From the IMG/VR virus record IMGVR_UViG_3300017987_000311, positions 1 through 26,818 of that record: 26,818 bases of DNA. One strand, given 5' to 3'. Below are positions 19,990 through 26,818 of this stretch, in pieces. The DNA is from a virus. The translations under genes were made by a program, and so were the position numbers. Every line of letters begins with the position of its first letter. Within the stretch, counting starts at the first letter, position 1. A model generated the notes under the pieces. The model saw nothing but the letters and a program-made list of their open reading frames with translations, did not search any database and was not told the DNA's origin.

Positions 19990-20340
19990 ATGGACGGGTG
20001 CGGGAAGTTTTTTGGAACGATAAAGAGTCCTTATGTATCGAAACCAAAGGGATCTGAATTCATACATGTACATTGCGGTCATGTTCCCGAGGGCATACGT
20101 ACGGGAACAGCGCGAGTGTTATTGGTTCTTTGCTCCGATTGTGTAGCCAAGCTCGAAGCGGAGAACGAGCGGCTGCGGGAACGCGAGCAGAAGATGAGTA
20201 GACAATGGGAGGCGTTACGAGAAATTGCAGTAGCACTATCGCCGGCCGCACAGCGAGTTCCTTGGACGCCACAACAAATGTTGAAACACTGGGATGCAAT
20301 CGAGACCGCGCAGCCGGTGGAGGGCGAAGACGATGAGTAA
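19990..20340 (+). CDS. Zinc-finger plus coiled-coil protein (116 residues)
   Basis: The start at 19990 follows GAAGGAGGG; the longer frame from 19933 overlaps the miniprotein without a site. The N-terminal half has CGK, HVHCGH and LCSDC, giving a probable treble-clef zinc site. Next comes a strong coiled coil (VAKLEAENERLREREQKMSRQWEALREI). The acidic tail ends EGEDDE. The CGK...CG-x-H...C-x2-C order is shared with the following gene, so the two are probably diverged copies. Confidence 0.65.
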   Translation: MDGCGKFFGTIKSPYVSKPKGSEFIHVHCGHVPEGIRTGTARVLLVLCSDCVAKLEAENERLREREQKMSRQWEALREIAVALSPAAQRVPWTPQQMLKHWDAIETAQPVEGEDDE

Positions 20341-20575
20341 GCGCGGCGGGTGTGGCAAGTCATATGGGATATCTCAATTGCGCGGTAATAACAGCGGCCT
20401 GATATGTGGCATTAAGGACGGCCACTGCCCCGCTTGCGCTGAAGCGTACCGGGTGTTGCGGGATGCTGTGCAAGCGCGAGTAGATGAATACAGTCAATCC
20501 GGTAGAACGTCGGCTGGTACAGGCAGTGAGGTATTGACGGCGTTAGCCGCAATCAAGCGGCGCGAGGGAGGCTAA
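20333..20575 (+). CDS. Zinc-finger protein, likely paralogue of the preceding gene (80 residues)
   Basis: ATG 20333 overlaps the previous stop by 8 bases; the upstream codons (GTGGAGGGCG) supply the ribosome site. The order GGCGKSYG...LICGIKDGHCPAC followed by a helix (EAYRVLRDAVQARVDEY) repeats the layout of the preceding protein in shorter form. The C-terminus AIKRREGG lies on a DNA segment shared with 19453-19475. Function unknown; probably a nucleic-acid or protein-binding accessory. Confidence 0.65.
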   Translation: MSKRGGCGKSYGISQLRGNNSGLICGIKDGHCPACAEAYRVLRDAVQARVDEYSQSGRTSAGTGSEVLTALAAIKRREGG

Positions 20576-20580
20576 TCCAG

Positions 20581-20631
20581 ATGGGTGAATCTACTGGTAT
20601 AGGGAGGCGCGGGAAGAATGAGAGATTGTGA
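20581..20631 (+). CDS. 16-residue ORF before the last early gene
   Basis: GGGAGG lies about 9 bases before ATG 20581. The 16-codon frame (MGESTGIGRRGKNERL) contains the ribosome site of the next gene and ends 11 bases inside it. It is probably a coupling ORF if translated at all. Confidence 0.25.
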   Translation: MGESTGIGRRGKNERL

Positions 20632-20935
20632 TATCGTTTGTGTACGGGTAAACGGCAACCTGATTTTTGGTCGAGCAGCGTATCAATACATGTACGATGG
20701 TACTTACGACGAACTGATCGGACGTGACCATCTCACGCTAATGGCACATGCCGATCTCGGTAATCACTGGAAGCATATGGCAGAAGCACCGACGTTACTT
20801 ACAATCAAGGGTGGGGTGCCTGTATTACCAGCAACAGTACCAGACGAGACAGAATGGCAGGCTACGTTCAAAAAGGTTAATCCATTTCATCTTCAGCCTG
20901 AAAGCCAAGGTTCAGCCCGACACCGCGTGTTGTAG
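20618..20935 (+). CDS. 105-residue unknown protein, last early gene
   Basis: GGGAGG lies 11 bases before ATG 20618. The protein starts with alternating hydrophobic residues (CDIVCVRVNGNLIFG), followed by an aromatic/acidic stretch (YMYDGTYDELIG) and a His-rich segment (LTLMAHADLGNHWKHM). It has no recognised domain. Its last 59 bases overlap the end of the convergent lipoprotein gene on the other strand, so both transcripts run into each other here. Confidence 0.6.
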   Translation: MRDCDIVCVRVNGNLIFGRAAYQYMYDGTYDELIGRDHLTLMAHADLGNHWKHMAEAPTLLTIKGGVPVLPATVPDETEWQATFKKVNPFHLQPESQGSARHRVL

Positions 20936-21128
20936 TATCAACCTCTTTCTCAACGCCGTCCACAACATGCTTCTCGACGGTCGTGTACTCGGCGCTCAAC
21001 CCGAGTGGCCGTCCGCCTGACAGAACGTCCACAAACGGGGGTAACGCGCTCGATAAGGATGCGCACCCTATAGAGCAACTGGTTAAACAGAGAACGGCTA
21101 GCACAGCGCAAATTTGACGTGTTCTCAT
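20877..21128 (-). CDS. Small lipoprotein (o-spanin-like candidate)
   Basis: AGGAGG lies about 8 bases before ATG 21128, preferred over the upstream in-frame ATG. The 83-residue product has a basic start, a hydrophobic core (ICAVLAVLCL) and two possible lipobox cysteines (LTSC at 18, SIGC at 22), so it should be lipidated. The mature part (TTVEKHVVDGVEKEVDTTT) is small and soluble. Being directly after two holin-like genes fits an outer-membrane spanin (Rz1-like), but no inner-membrane partner is visible. A virion or surface-exclusion lipoprotein is the alternative. Confidence 0.65.
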   Translation of the reverse strand: MRTRQICAVLAVLCLTSCSIGCASLSSALPPFVDVLSGGRPLGLSAEYTTVEKHVVDGVEKEVDTTTRGVGLNLGFQAEDEMD

Positions 21129-21132
21129 TGAT

Positions 21133-21414
21133 CTAGCCTCCTTTCTGGGGTTTGATGTCATCCTTATGTTTCATCCAGTTTGCAAGTGCGTTCAGACCGC
21201 CGTTGATTGCGGCTACGGCCACGACCATAAACGAGGCTGCAAACGTCGGGTCCGCCGCGCTTGGCGCTACCCGTTGCAACACCCACAGGAGAGCGGCAGC
21301 TATCACGCCAGCCAGTCCTGCCGTCTTACCGCCAGCCCGCAACTTGCGCCATACTCGGAACCATTCTAGTCCAGACGGTGGCGGAAACGCTACTGTCTTC
21401 GATTCATTTGTCAT
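21133..21414 (-). CDS. Holin-like protein, two membrane segments (93 residues)
   Basis: The start at 21414 has AAAGGG upstream; the ATG at 21435 has no site. After a polar N-terminus come two hydrophobic segments (about 31-49, AGLAGVIAAALLWVL; about 57-77, FAASFMVVAVAAINGGL) and a charged tail (KHKDDIKPQKGG). Size, layout and location beside another two-segment membrane protein and a lipoprotein fit a phage lysis cassette. The final codons (AAAGGAGGC) form the ribosome site of the lipoprotein gene. No endolysin is visible in this window. Confidence 0.65.
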   Translation of the reverse strand: MTNESKTVAFPPPSGLEWFRVWRKLRAGGKTAGLAGVIAAALLWVLQRVAPSAADPTFAASFMVVAVAAINGGLNALANWMKHKDDIKPQKGG

Positions 21415-21601
21415 TGTCTTGTGCCCTTTCAGCATCTCTCACTCGCAGCGCGATATATGAGACCGCGCTACACGCAATCAAAAACCAGCCAAACTGAGCA
21501 TACTCTTCTGGCGTGAACATTGCAAGCACAGCATAGCTGAAAATCGCAGTTGCCAGAACAATAGCAGCCGGGATTACAAGATACCATCTGACATGTTTCA
21601 T
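21404..21601 (-). CDS. Second holin-like two-segment membrane protein (65 residues)
   Basis: AGGAGGGG lies 8 bases before ATG 21601. Two hydrophobic segments (about 6-28, YLVIPAAIVLATAIFSYAVL; about 36-53, FGWFLIACSAVSYIAL) and a short charged tail (RVRDAERAQDNDK) suggest a small class II-type holin or antiholin. It overlaps the next gene by 11 bases and the pseudopilin stop by 4 bases, so the three genes are translated together. Which of the two membrane proteins is the true holin cannot be told from sequence. Confidence 0.65.
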   Translation of the reverse strand: MKHVRWYLVIPAAIVLATAIFSYAVLAMFTPEEYAQFGWFLIACSAVSYIALRVRDAERAQDNDK

Positions 21602-22074
21602 TCTACAACCCCTCCTACTTTCACGATGCCCGTAGCGTTGGATACTTTCACCGGCACGTAACCGGATAGCCGGTCGTCATGGACACGGTATTCCATTTTG
21701 CCGTATGCCGGCACTTCTCGTGGCGTATCGTATTCTTCCCAATTATAATCATCCGGTCCCACCCTGACCCAATGTCCATATAGTATCTGTATAATAGAGC
21801 CAGACGGATTAAACTTTGCCTCAATGTCTTGCCACCGTTGTCGCTCAATCGTAACGTGTTTGCCGAACTGAATGTTACTGTAATCTATTTCCGCAACCGT
21901 GTTATTCCTAATCGCATACGAGCGTGTCGCACGGATGCTTTGACGCAACAGCGATGCCGCCCTGTCACGAGCGCGTATCGGTGATGGACGAATGGTGACT
22001 GCCGCTGTCGCCAACAGACTCACAATTGCAACTACAACAAGAAATTCAACCAGACTGTATGCTCGATACCTCAT
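21598..22074 (-). CDS. Type II/IV pseudopilin-like protein (GspH-like)
   Basis: The start is taken at 22074 because GGAGGTGAT lies 8 bases upstream, better placed than for the GTG at 22083. The N-terminus (RAYSLVEFLVVVAIVSLLATAAV) is a prepilin signal: short basic leader, then Y-S-L-V-E with Glu at +5, then a hydrophobic helix. Ala instead of Gly precedes the cleavage point. The rest fits a minor pseudopilin of the GspH type: a helix (RDRAASLLRQSIRATRSYAIRNN) then strands, ending NATGIVKVGG. Such proteins normally need the host prepilin peptidase and a type II secretion or pilus machine. Finding one between tail and holin genes is unusual. Confidence 0.75.
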   Translation of the reverse strand: MRYRAYSLVEFLVVVAIVSLLATAAVTIRPSPIRARDRAASLLRQSIRATRSYAIRNNTVAEIDYSNIQFGKHVTIERQRWQDIEAKFNPSGSIIQILYGHWVRVGPDDYNWEEYDTPREVPAYGKMEYRVHDDRLSGYVPVKVSNATGIVKVGGVVE

Positions 22075-22124
22075 ACATATCACCTCCGTCCATAGTATAC
22101 ACTATTCCCGCCGATTTATTCAAG

Positions 22125-23213
22125 TCAGTTGTACGTCCAGCCGTTGTAGCTCTGTCGGATGCGGAAACAGCCAGTTGCGGCTAAAGGAAAGCCTGCGCCC
22201 TCGAATGCGTATGTCAGTCTATCGTTGCCGGGATCGGCTGGAAATGGGTTTGTTGTTCCTTGATCCATCCGCAACCAGAAATTCGTACCATCGACAATCC
22301 AGCCCGGCGTCGCGTATGTAAGATAAGCGCCTGTCGTTGCCGCATTGAATGTCACGGAATCTCGTAGCGTTCCGTCACCAGCCCACGCTGTTGTCACGTA
22401 TTCGGCGTTTGATATGGTTCTCAACTCCCAGTCGAGATCGTCTGTAGCATTCCCGCCGACATCGATTATATCATATGCAATCCGAAACTCGTTGACTGTA
22501 GGATATGGTGCCGATGTAGGTGCTTTCGTGAACTTGAATGTACGTAACTGGTTCACATAATCTGTATATGCCACACCAGTATAATTGACTTCAGCGTACA
22601 CCCATTGTTCCCAACCGGCATGATAGCTCCCACTCCCAATTCCGTTAGCGATAGCAGCGGCATGTATATCGTCGGTGTCCGCTTCAGGACCCGCATCGAA
22701 AATATAATGCCAATCGTTTCCGGCTAATCCGAAATCCCTATCTTTCCACTCCCAGTAGTTCAAAAGCTCGACACATTTCATTAGTTCTTCGAGCGCCACT
22801 GTTAGCTCTGCAACAGGCTTACCCGTAAGGTCTGCCGTCTGCCACGTTGTGCCAGCACCCATCGCAGCGTTGTAAAGAGTCGCAAGATTGCCGTACGCCG
22901 TCCATGCCGCATTTGTAGCTCTCATTTCGTGTGTTGTATGCGCCGTTGCGGTTTTATTTATGATATTGGATTCACCAGACGGCAGACTCGCTACAAACGC
23001 AGCACGGGCAGCATCTATCATGCTATGAGCTACCGTTCGCTTCTGTCCGGCAAACGCGTTGTGGGCGGGATATGAACCATACGCGCCCCACGTTGATATC
23101 GTAACTCCCATCATGTGTTGACGTTCGTTGATTGCGTACAGAATCTCTGAAAGAATATAGCCTATGTCCGTACAGTACCGTCCAGCCGGATTATTTGTAT
23201 AAGCCCACGCCAT
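22125..23213 (-). CDS. Unknown tail-region structural protein (362 residues)
   Basis: It lies just after the tail protein gene (9 bases apart) on the same strand. The N-terminal half is helical and polar (CTDIGYILSEILYAINERQ, then VAELTVALEELMKCVELLN). The second half is aromatic and strand-rich with Gly/Asn/Asp turns (WVYAEVNYTGVAYTDYVN, FNAATTGAYLTYATPGW), like a carbohydrate-binding or fibre beta-sandwich, ending in FRIRQSYNGWTYN. No family is recognised. It is probably a distal tail or receptor-binding accessory protein. The ribosome site is weak (GAG), so it may be coupled to the upstream gene. Confidence 0.7.
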   Translation of the reverse strand: MAWAYTNNPAGRYCTDIGYILSEILYAINERQHMMGVTISTWGAYGSYPAHNAFAGQKRTVAHSMIDAARAAFVASLPSGESNIINKTATAHTTHEMRATNAAWTAYGNLATLYNAAMGAGTTWQTADLTGKPVAELTVALEELMKCVELLNYWEWKDRDFGLAGNDWHYIFDAGPEADTDDIHAAAIANGIGSGSYHAGWEQWVYAEVNYTGVAYTDYVNQLRTFKFTKAPTSAPYPTVNEFRIAYDIIDVGGNATDDLDWELRTISNAEYVTTAWAGDGTLRDSVTFNAATTGAYLTYATPGWIVDGTNFWLRMDQGTTNPFPADPGNDRLTYAFEGAGFPLAATGCFRIRQSYNGWTYN

Positions 23214-23222
23214 GTTACGATC

Positions 23223-25121
23223 TCATGTTAGAAGCAAGAACGGAACCCACGAAGTGTTACCAGCTTCATAAATATATATCTGGTTTTCGCCGCTCGGACC
23301 GCTGCCGTCGTTCGTATCTTCCCACAAATCGCCGCCGTATAGAGTACCGCCCGGGGCTGTTGTCTGTCGATACATACGAGGATACAATGTGCTTCGCGGA
23401 TGTTCATGATCGTCACGGGCGCCCCGTGTGCCAGTGCCAATTGCGCCGGCAGCAGTGTCAGGAGCGGGTAATAGAACTGCTGTTAACACCGGCGTCTGAT
23501 CGTGGTTCATCATATCAGCTATATGCGTATCGAGGTTGCCGGTCTCGGCAGCATCGTTCCAGATGCACACGTCTCCAAGTCCGGCTATGCCCGGCGTGCT
23601 TACGCCAAGCACATCGAGCATATTGTTGTCGAGGTTGCCGACGTTACCGGCAGTTTCCCATGTACAGATTTCGGTCGTATCGGTTATCGCAAGTACATCC
23701 TCGATCTTTTCGTCGAGGTTACCGTCATTTCCAACTTCATCCCAAACACACAGATCGCCGAGCCCTGTCATCGTCGGTTCGCTTGCTTGGATAGCGTCTA
23801 CCATCAACCCGTCCAGCGTACCTGTATCGCCTACAGATTCCCATGTCGCAATCTCTGTCGGTGCATCTGTTATGCTCAACACATCTTCAAGCGTTTCTTC
23901 AAAAGCGTCGGTATCCGTATACGGTGATTCGGCGTCCTCTTGTGCAAGCTGTTGTTCGCGGACGACCCGTTTCCACAACGCCGTAATGTTGCGCGGCAGG
24001 TTCGCCAGCACAACTCGAACATTTAACGGATTCTTGAGATCGTGTACGATCTTCACAACATTCTGTAACGTCGATATGCCTAACTCTTCATCGATGATTC
24101 GACGTGGACTACCAAGATAGATTTCTTCGTATGCCAACTCATTGAGCGCCGATTGTGACAGGTCAACTATATCAATCGTATAATCGACTCGCGGATCTTT
24201 TTTGATAGCTAACCGAGCTTGCGCTTTTGCTAACAGTTCAGCCGCGTTGACGATACTACTATCTCGCAGCGACCCGCAATGAATACCATACGCAGCGATA
24301 CTTGCAGCGTCATCAATATATTCGTTCGCTTCACCGGCATCGATTAGGTTCAGACGGGTTGACCGAGTGGAGCCATGGCCGTAAGCGTACATCCGGTTAA
24401 CTATCTCGTCGTATCGCGTCTTGGCTTTAATACCTTTCATATTCTTGCGACGTCGGAACTGTTGACCTCGATTCGGCGTAAGCCGCACCTTCCAATCTAT
24501 CCGCCGCGCCCAGTTACAATGATAGAAGCCGCCGATGGTATTGTGAATAGTCTCGATAGCATTTAAGACAGTTTTGTTGGTAGCGTTTGTATTGGTCTGC
24601 CGGTTCGCAAGAGTCGAAGACATACTGCCGATAGACAGTTTGTTCGTGTTCGCCTGATGGTCGAGATACCCTTGTAGAATCTGACGGAATGTTAGCCCGT
24701 CAGTAACGGTTTTGACGTACGATTCGATCCATTCTTGACCCAACTGGATTAGAAAGTCTTGGCAGAAAACGTTAACGATGTCTGGAGCGACGCCGCTAAC
24801 TTCGGCGTGAATGATTTTGAACCGTTGCAACAGCGTACCCGTCACACTATCACGTAACCATATCTGGTACGGTTTCGCAAAGTATTGAACGTCATCGTCT
24901 CGAGCCGGGTATGTGAACGTCAACGAGTCCGGTCGGTTGACTTCCAGCGTCCATTCGGGATTGTCAAAGTTTCGCAATATCGACACTAGAGCATTCGCGC
25001 TGGTACGAAGTTCGAGCTGATATTCAACCGTTCGGAATTCAGCCAGCATCGTCGGGCCGATACGTTCACCAGCCCATAACGATTCCGCCCATAGGTCACG
25101 ACCGAGGATACCTTCAGCCAT
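23223..25121 (-). CDS. Phage tail protein (Gp37-like / prophage tail endopeptidase type)
   Basis: GGAGG lies about 9 bases before ATG 25121. Residues about 30-120 (YQLELRTSANALVSILRNF..., 'EWTLEVNRPDSLTFTYPA', 'PYQIWLRDSVTGTLLQRFKI') match the start of siphovirus tail proteins of the Gp37-like or prophage endopeptidase tail group, baseplate/tip proteins related to gp27/gp44 hubs. The middle (about 130-400) fits the same fold. Residues about 415-545 hold four repeats in A-B-A-B order containing 'TWE..G..G.LD' and 'GLGD.C.W...G..GNLD'. The C-terminus has a fibre-like 'TRGARDDHEHP' turn and 'GTLYGGDLWEDTND'. It probably forms the tail tip and carries host-binding repeats. Confidence 0.8.
   Translation of the reverse strand: MAEGILGRDLWAESLWAGERIGPTMLAEFRTVEYQLELRTSANALVSILRNFDNPEWTLEVNRPDSLTFTYPARDDDVQYFAKPYQIWLRDSVTGTLLQRFKIIHAEVSGVAPDIVNVFCQDFLIQLGQEWIESYVKTVTDGLTFRQILQGYLDHQANTNKLSIGSMSSTLANRQTNTNATNKTVLNAIETIHNTIGGFYHCNWARRIDWKVRLTPNRGQQFRRRKNMKGIKAKTRYDEIVNRMYAYGHGSTRSTRLNLIDAGEANEYIDDAASIAAYGIHCGSLRDSSIVNAAELLAKAQARLAIKKDPRVDYTIDIVDLSQSALNELAYEEIYLGSPRRIIDEELGISTLQNVVKIVHDLKNPLNVRVVLANLPRNITALWKRVVREQQLAQEDAESPYTDTDAFEETLEDVLSITDAPTEIATWESVGDTGTLDGLMVDAIQASEPTMTGLGDLCVWDEVGNDGNLDEKIEDVLAITDTTEICTWETAGNVGNLDNNMLDVLGVSTPGIAGLGDVCIWNDAAETGNLDTHIADMMNHDQTPVLTAVLLPAPDTAAGAIGTGTRGARDDHEHPRSTLYPRMYRQTTAPGGTLYGGDLWEDTNDGSGPSGENQIYIYEAGNTSWVPFLLLT
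23506..23896 (-). repeat. Coding repeats in tail protein (A-B-A-B, about 61 residues per pair)
   Basis: Four units of about 29-32 residues alternate between type A ('LEDVL.ITD..EI.TWE..G..G.LD') and type B ('S.P...GLGD.C.W...G..GNLD'). The DNA copies are diverged but clear. Boundaries are approximate. Confidence 0.7.
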
Positions 25122-25124
25122 GAT

Positions 25125-25367
25125 CTATTCCTCCGGCTCCGGCTCCGGCAAATCCGCTTCGTGCAACGTCATCATAGACTCTTCAGACAGTTCAAGTCTG
25201 GCAGCTTCAACCAGTTTGCATAGACGTCGCTGTTCCATCTCTTGTGCTAGCCGGAACTCTTCTTGTTTGAACGTCGCCAGATTTGTCGCGGCTACCAGCC
25301 GATCAATAAATCCGGTGAAATCATTTAGAATATATCGACGTATTATCTGTCGCGTCTCAGATGTCAT
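25125..25367 (-). CDS. Small helical protein between fibre and tail genes (80 residues)
   Basis: AGGAGG lies 7 bases before ATG 25367. The product is nearly all helix (TRQIIRRYILNDFTGFIDRL, then FKQEEFRLAQEMEQRRLCKL) with an acidic end (LPEPEPEE). It starts 10 bases after the fibre stop and ends 3 bases before the tail gene start. It could be a fibre-assembly chaperone or connector; no family is recognised. Confidence 0.6.
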   Translation of the reverse strand: MTSETRQIIRRYILNDFTGFIDRLVAATNLATFKQEEFRLAQEMEQRRLCKLVEAARLELSEESMMTLHEADLPEPEPEE

Positions 25368-25377
25368 GACATACCTC

Positions 25378-26818
25378 CTATTTCAATCGCTGTATGACTA
25401 CATATACCGTCGCAGCCCCCTGTGTAGCCGTTGTCTCTGTCACGAATGCGTCAACTGTATCCGCACCGGTATATATTTTCCGGTCGCCGTTGGCAATATA
25501 CGCGCCACGAGCACTTACATCTTGACCGTAGTATCCGGCAACGCCTTGATTGATTCCGGCATCGGTCAAGAACCCGTCTGCCGTACCACCGTCACCTACC
25601 GTCACAACCGCGTCACCGTCGAATGTTGTCGTAATCTCAATATAGACATCTTGCACCACATATCCATCTGCAACTGTCGCGCAAGCTTGTGTCGCTCCAC
25701 CATCCCATGTGATATCGTGCGAGATGATCGCTACGCCGTGCTCAATTGTATCTGAGATGCTTATGCTACCATCGGTGTTCAGCACAAGCTGTTCTTCATT
25801 GCCTTCGGTGAACAAATACAGAGGCCGAAGCACACCCGATCCACTTTCTTCTGTGTAAATATTATATCGAGATACCGCCGCATCCCAACCCATCCGCAAC
25901 CGTTCACGATTTGCGGTATCGCCCGGTGTGCCGACACCCCAAAATTGAAATAGGCAGTTATCTGTGCCGTCACCGTCCGCGGTCATAAACGATACGCCAG
26001 CTCCGGTCGCAGCTGTCAGCCCTTGAATCAACAGCCCGTCACCGATATTTGTGAATTTATAATCTTGGTTTGCGCCGAGAGCTATTGTAAGGTCGGTAGC
26101 AACAGTCATACTACCGGCTCCATCAAAGGTTAAAGCTACGCCGCCGCTATCAGAAATGTTGTTGCCTGTCACGGTCAGATTGCCGCCCATAATGAAGTCG
26201 CCATCGTTCTCAAATATGAATTCGTCAGCATCAGATGTCGGGCCAAGATGAAACGCTGCACCTTCCGGCGATAGCGTCCAATAGTCTTCTACACCATCCT
26301 CGTTGGCAGCGTTATACATACGCAAAATCGGGCTGTCGGCATCGTTGTCACCAAACAGATACAAATAGCCGCGAGCAGAATGGTCAGTGCCAATCCACAC
26401 TTTCGCTTCATCGGACGATAGCTTGACGTCGTTTGCAAACGAAGCGTCCAGCGTACCTGTATCCATCTCAATAACCGCACCGGTATCATTCGAGATTGTG
26501 TTGCCGGTAACAGTAAGGTCGCCAGCCAGCGCCGTGTTTAGAGTACCGGTCGTCATCTCGATAACCGCACCGGTATCGTTTGAGATTGTGTTACCCGTCA
26601 CAGTCAGGTCACCACCAACACCAAGATCGCCGGTTAAAGCGACATCGTCTGTGCCAGTCGTCATCTCGATAACCGCACCGGTATCGTTCGAGATTGTGTT
26701 GCCGGTAACAGTAAGGTCGCCAGCCAGCGCCGTGTTTAGAGTACCGGTCGTCATCTCAATAACCGCACCGGTATCGTTCGAGATCGTGTTGCCGGTAACA
26801 GTAAGGTCGCCAGCCAGC
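25378..26818 (-). CDS. Tail fibre protein, N-terminus beyond right edge
   Basis: The frame is open through the right edge, so the gene starts outside the window; ATG 26754 is only an internal Met within a repeat. At least 480 residues are visible. The upstream part is 30-residue repeats (GDLTVTGNTISNDTGAVIE...) of the beta-helix style seen in fibres. A middle part with 'YLYLFGDNDADSPILRMYNAANEDG' and 'SPEGAAFHLGPTSDADEF' follows, then another 'GNLTVTGNNI' unit. The C-terminal domain (VQDVYIEITTTFDGDAVVTVG..., ending VYVVIQRLK) is a beta-rich tip that could bind the host surface. The role is host recognition by analogy. Confidence 0.85.
   Translation of the reverse strand, partial: LAGDLTVTGNTISNDTGAVIEMTTGTLNTALAGDLTVTGNTISNDTGAVIEMTTGTDDVALTGDLGVGGDLTVTGNTISNDTGAVIEMTTGTLNTALAGDLTVTGNTISNDTGAVIEMDTGTLDASFANDVKLSSDEAKVWIGTDHSARGYLYLFGDNDADSPILRMYNAANEDGVEDYWTLSPEGAAFHLGPTSDADEFIFENDGDFIMGGNLTVTGNNISDSGGVALTFDGAGSMTVATDLTIALGANQDYKFTNIGDGLLIQGLTAATGAGVSFMTADGDGTDNCLFQFWGVGTPGDTANRERLRMGWDAAVSRYNIYTEESGSGVLRPLYLFTEGNEEQLVLNTDGSISISDTIEHGVAIISHDITWDGGATQACATVADGYVVQDVYIEITTTFDGDAVVTVGDGGTADGFLTDAGINQGVAGYYGQDVSARGAYIANGDRKIYTGADTVDAFVTETTATQGAATVYVVIQRLK
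26464..26818 (-). repeat. 90-bp tandem repeats in tail fibre gene
   Basis: Units at 26464-26553 (90), 26554-26661 (108, with an 18-base insertion), 26662-26751 (90) and 26752-26818 (cut by the window edge). The 90-base copies are nearly identical. Each encodes a 30-residue fibre unit (36 in the long copy). Such repeats allow fibre length to change by recombination and also hinder assembly. Confidence 0.9.

Noticed and set aside
23536-24120. Pro/Ser-rich ORF on the plus strand
   Set aside because: It is the antisense of the tail-protein repeat block; its apparent repeats mirror the real ones.
26464-26818. Regular repeats that could be mistaken for a CRISPR array
   Set aside because: The units are contiguous 90/108-base coding repeats in frame with a fibre protein, with no unique spacers and no cas genes.
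1-26818. Window as a complete circular genome joined end to end
   Set aside because: The truncated gene at 191..1 does not continue in frame into the sequence at the right edge, and essential tail genes such as a tape measure are missing.

Overview
The window is part of a tailed-phage (siphovirus-like) genome or prophage. It shows dense packing, stop-start overlaps, strong AGGAGG-type ribosome sites, a terminase-portal-capsid module, tail genes, a lysis-like cassette and a phage recombination module. I see no integrase, repressor, tRNA or bacterial housekeeping gene, so neither lifestyle nor host is fixed. Weak host hints are a dockerin-like C-terminus of a style common in Planctomycetota proteins and a GspH-like pseudopilin. 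This host suggestion is inference only.

Layout. Positions 1-10404 (minus strand, read right to left) hold the packaging and head module: TerS, TerL, a 34-residue membrane protein, portal, MuF-like head protein, two small head-region genes, a ChaB-like/protease/scaffold polyprotein with internal start sites, a decoration-like protein, two small genes, the major capsid protein, and a truncated membrane/coiled-coil gene at the left edge. Positions 10405-10574 hold two back-to-back sigma70-type promoters. Positions 10575-20935 (plus strand) are the early region: a leader ORF with a hairpin over the next ribosome site, several tiny Cys-pair proteins, a beta-class DNA methyltransferase, a DUF1376 replication protein, YqaJ exonuclease, RecT, a PDDEXK/Hjc-like nuclease, a three-repeat unknown, a membrane-anchored dockerin-like protein, a frameshifted C5-cytosine methyltransferase that carries a second overlapping ORF, an Ala-rich repeat protein and a string of small ORFs. 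Positions 20877-26818 (minus strand) hold tail fibre, tail protein, pseudopilin, two holin-like proteins and a small lipoprotein. The fibre gene runs off the right edge in 90-bp repeats.

How it works together. The plus-strand operon supplies replication, YqaJ/RecT recombination, junction cleavage and DNA modification. The minus-strand genes package DNA, build the head and tail and probably lyse the host. Both minus-strand blocks read the same way, so on a circular map they could form one late operon, but tape measure and most tail genes are missing here and the window ends do not join in frame.

The most notable items are: the G8 tract in the cytosine methyltransferase, where one extra G breaks two overlapping reading frames at once; in-frame internal starts in the protease-scaffold gene; the phage-borne dockerin-like and pseudopilin-like proteins; and the leader/anti-Shine-Dalgarno arrangement behind the early promoter. 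All family assignments come from reading motifs by eye; no database search was run.
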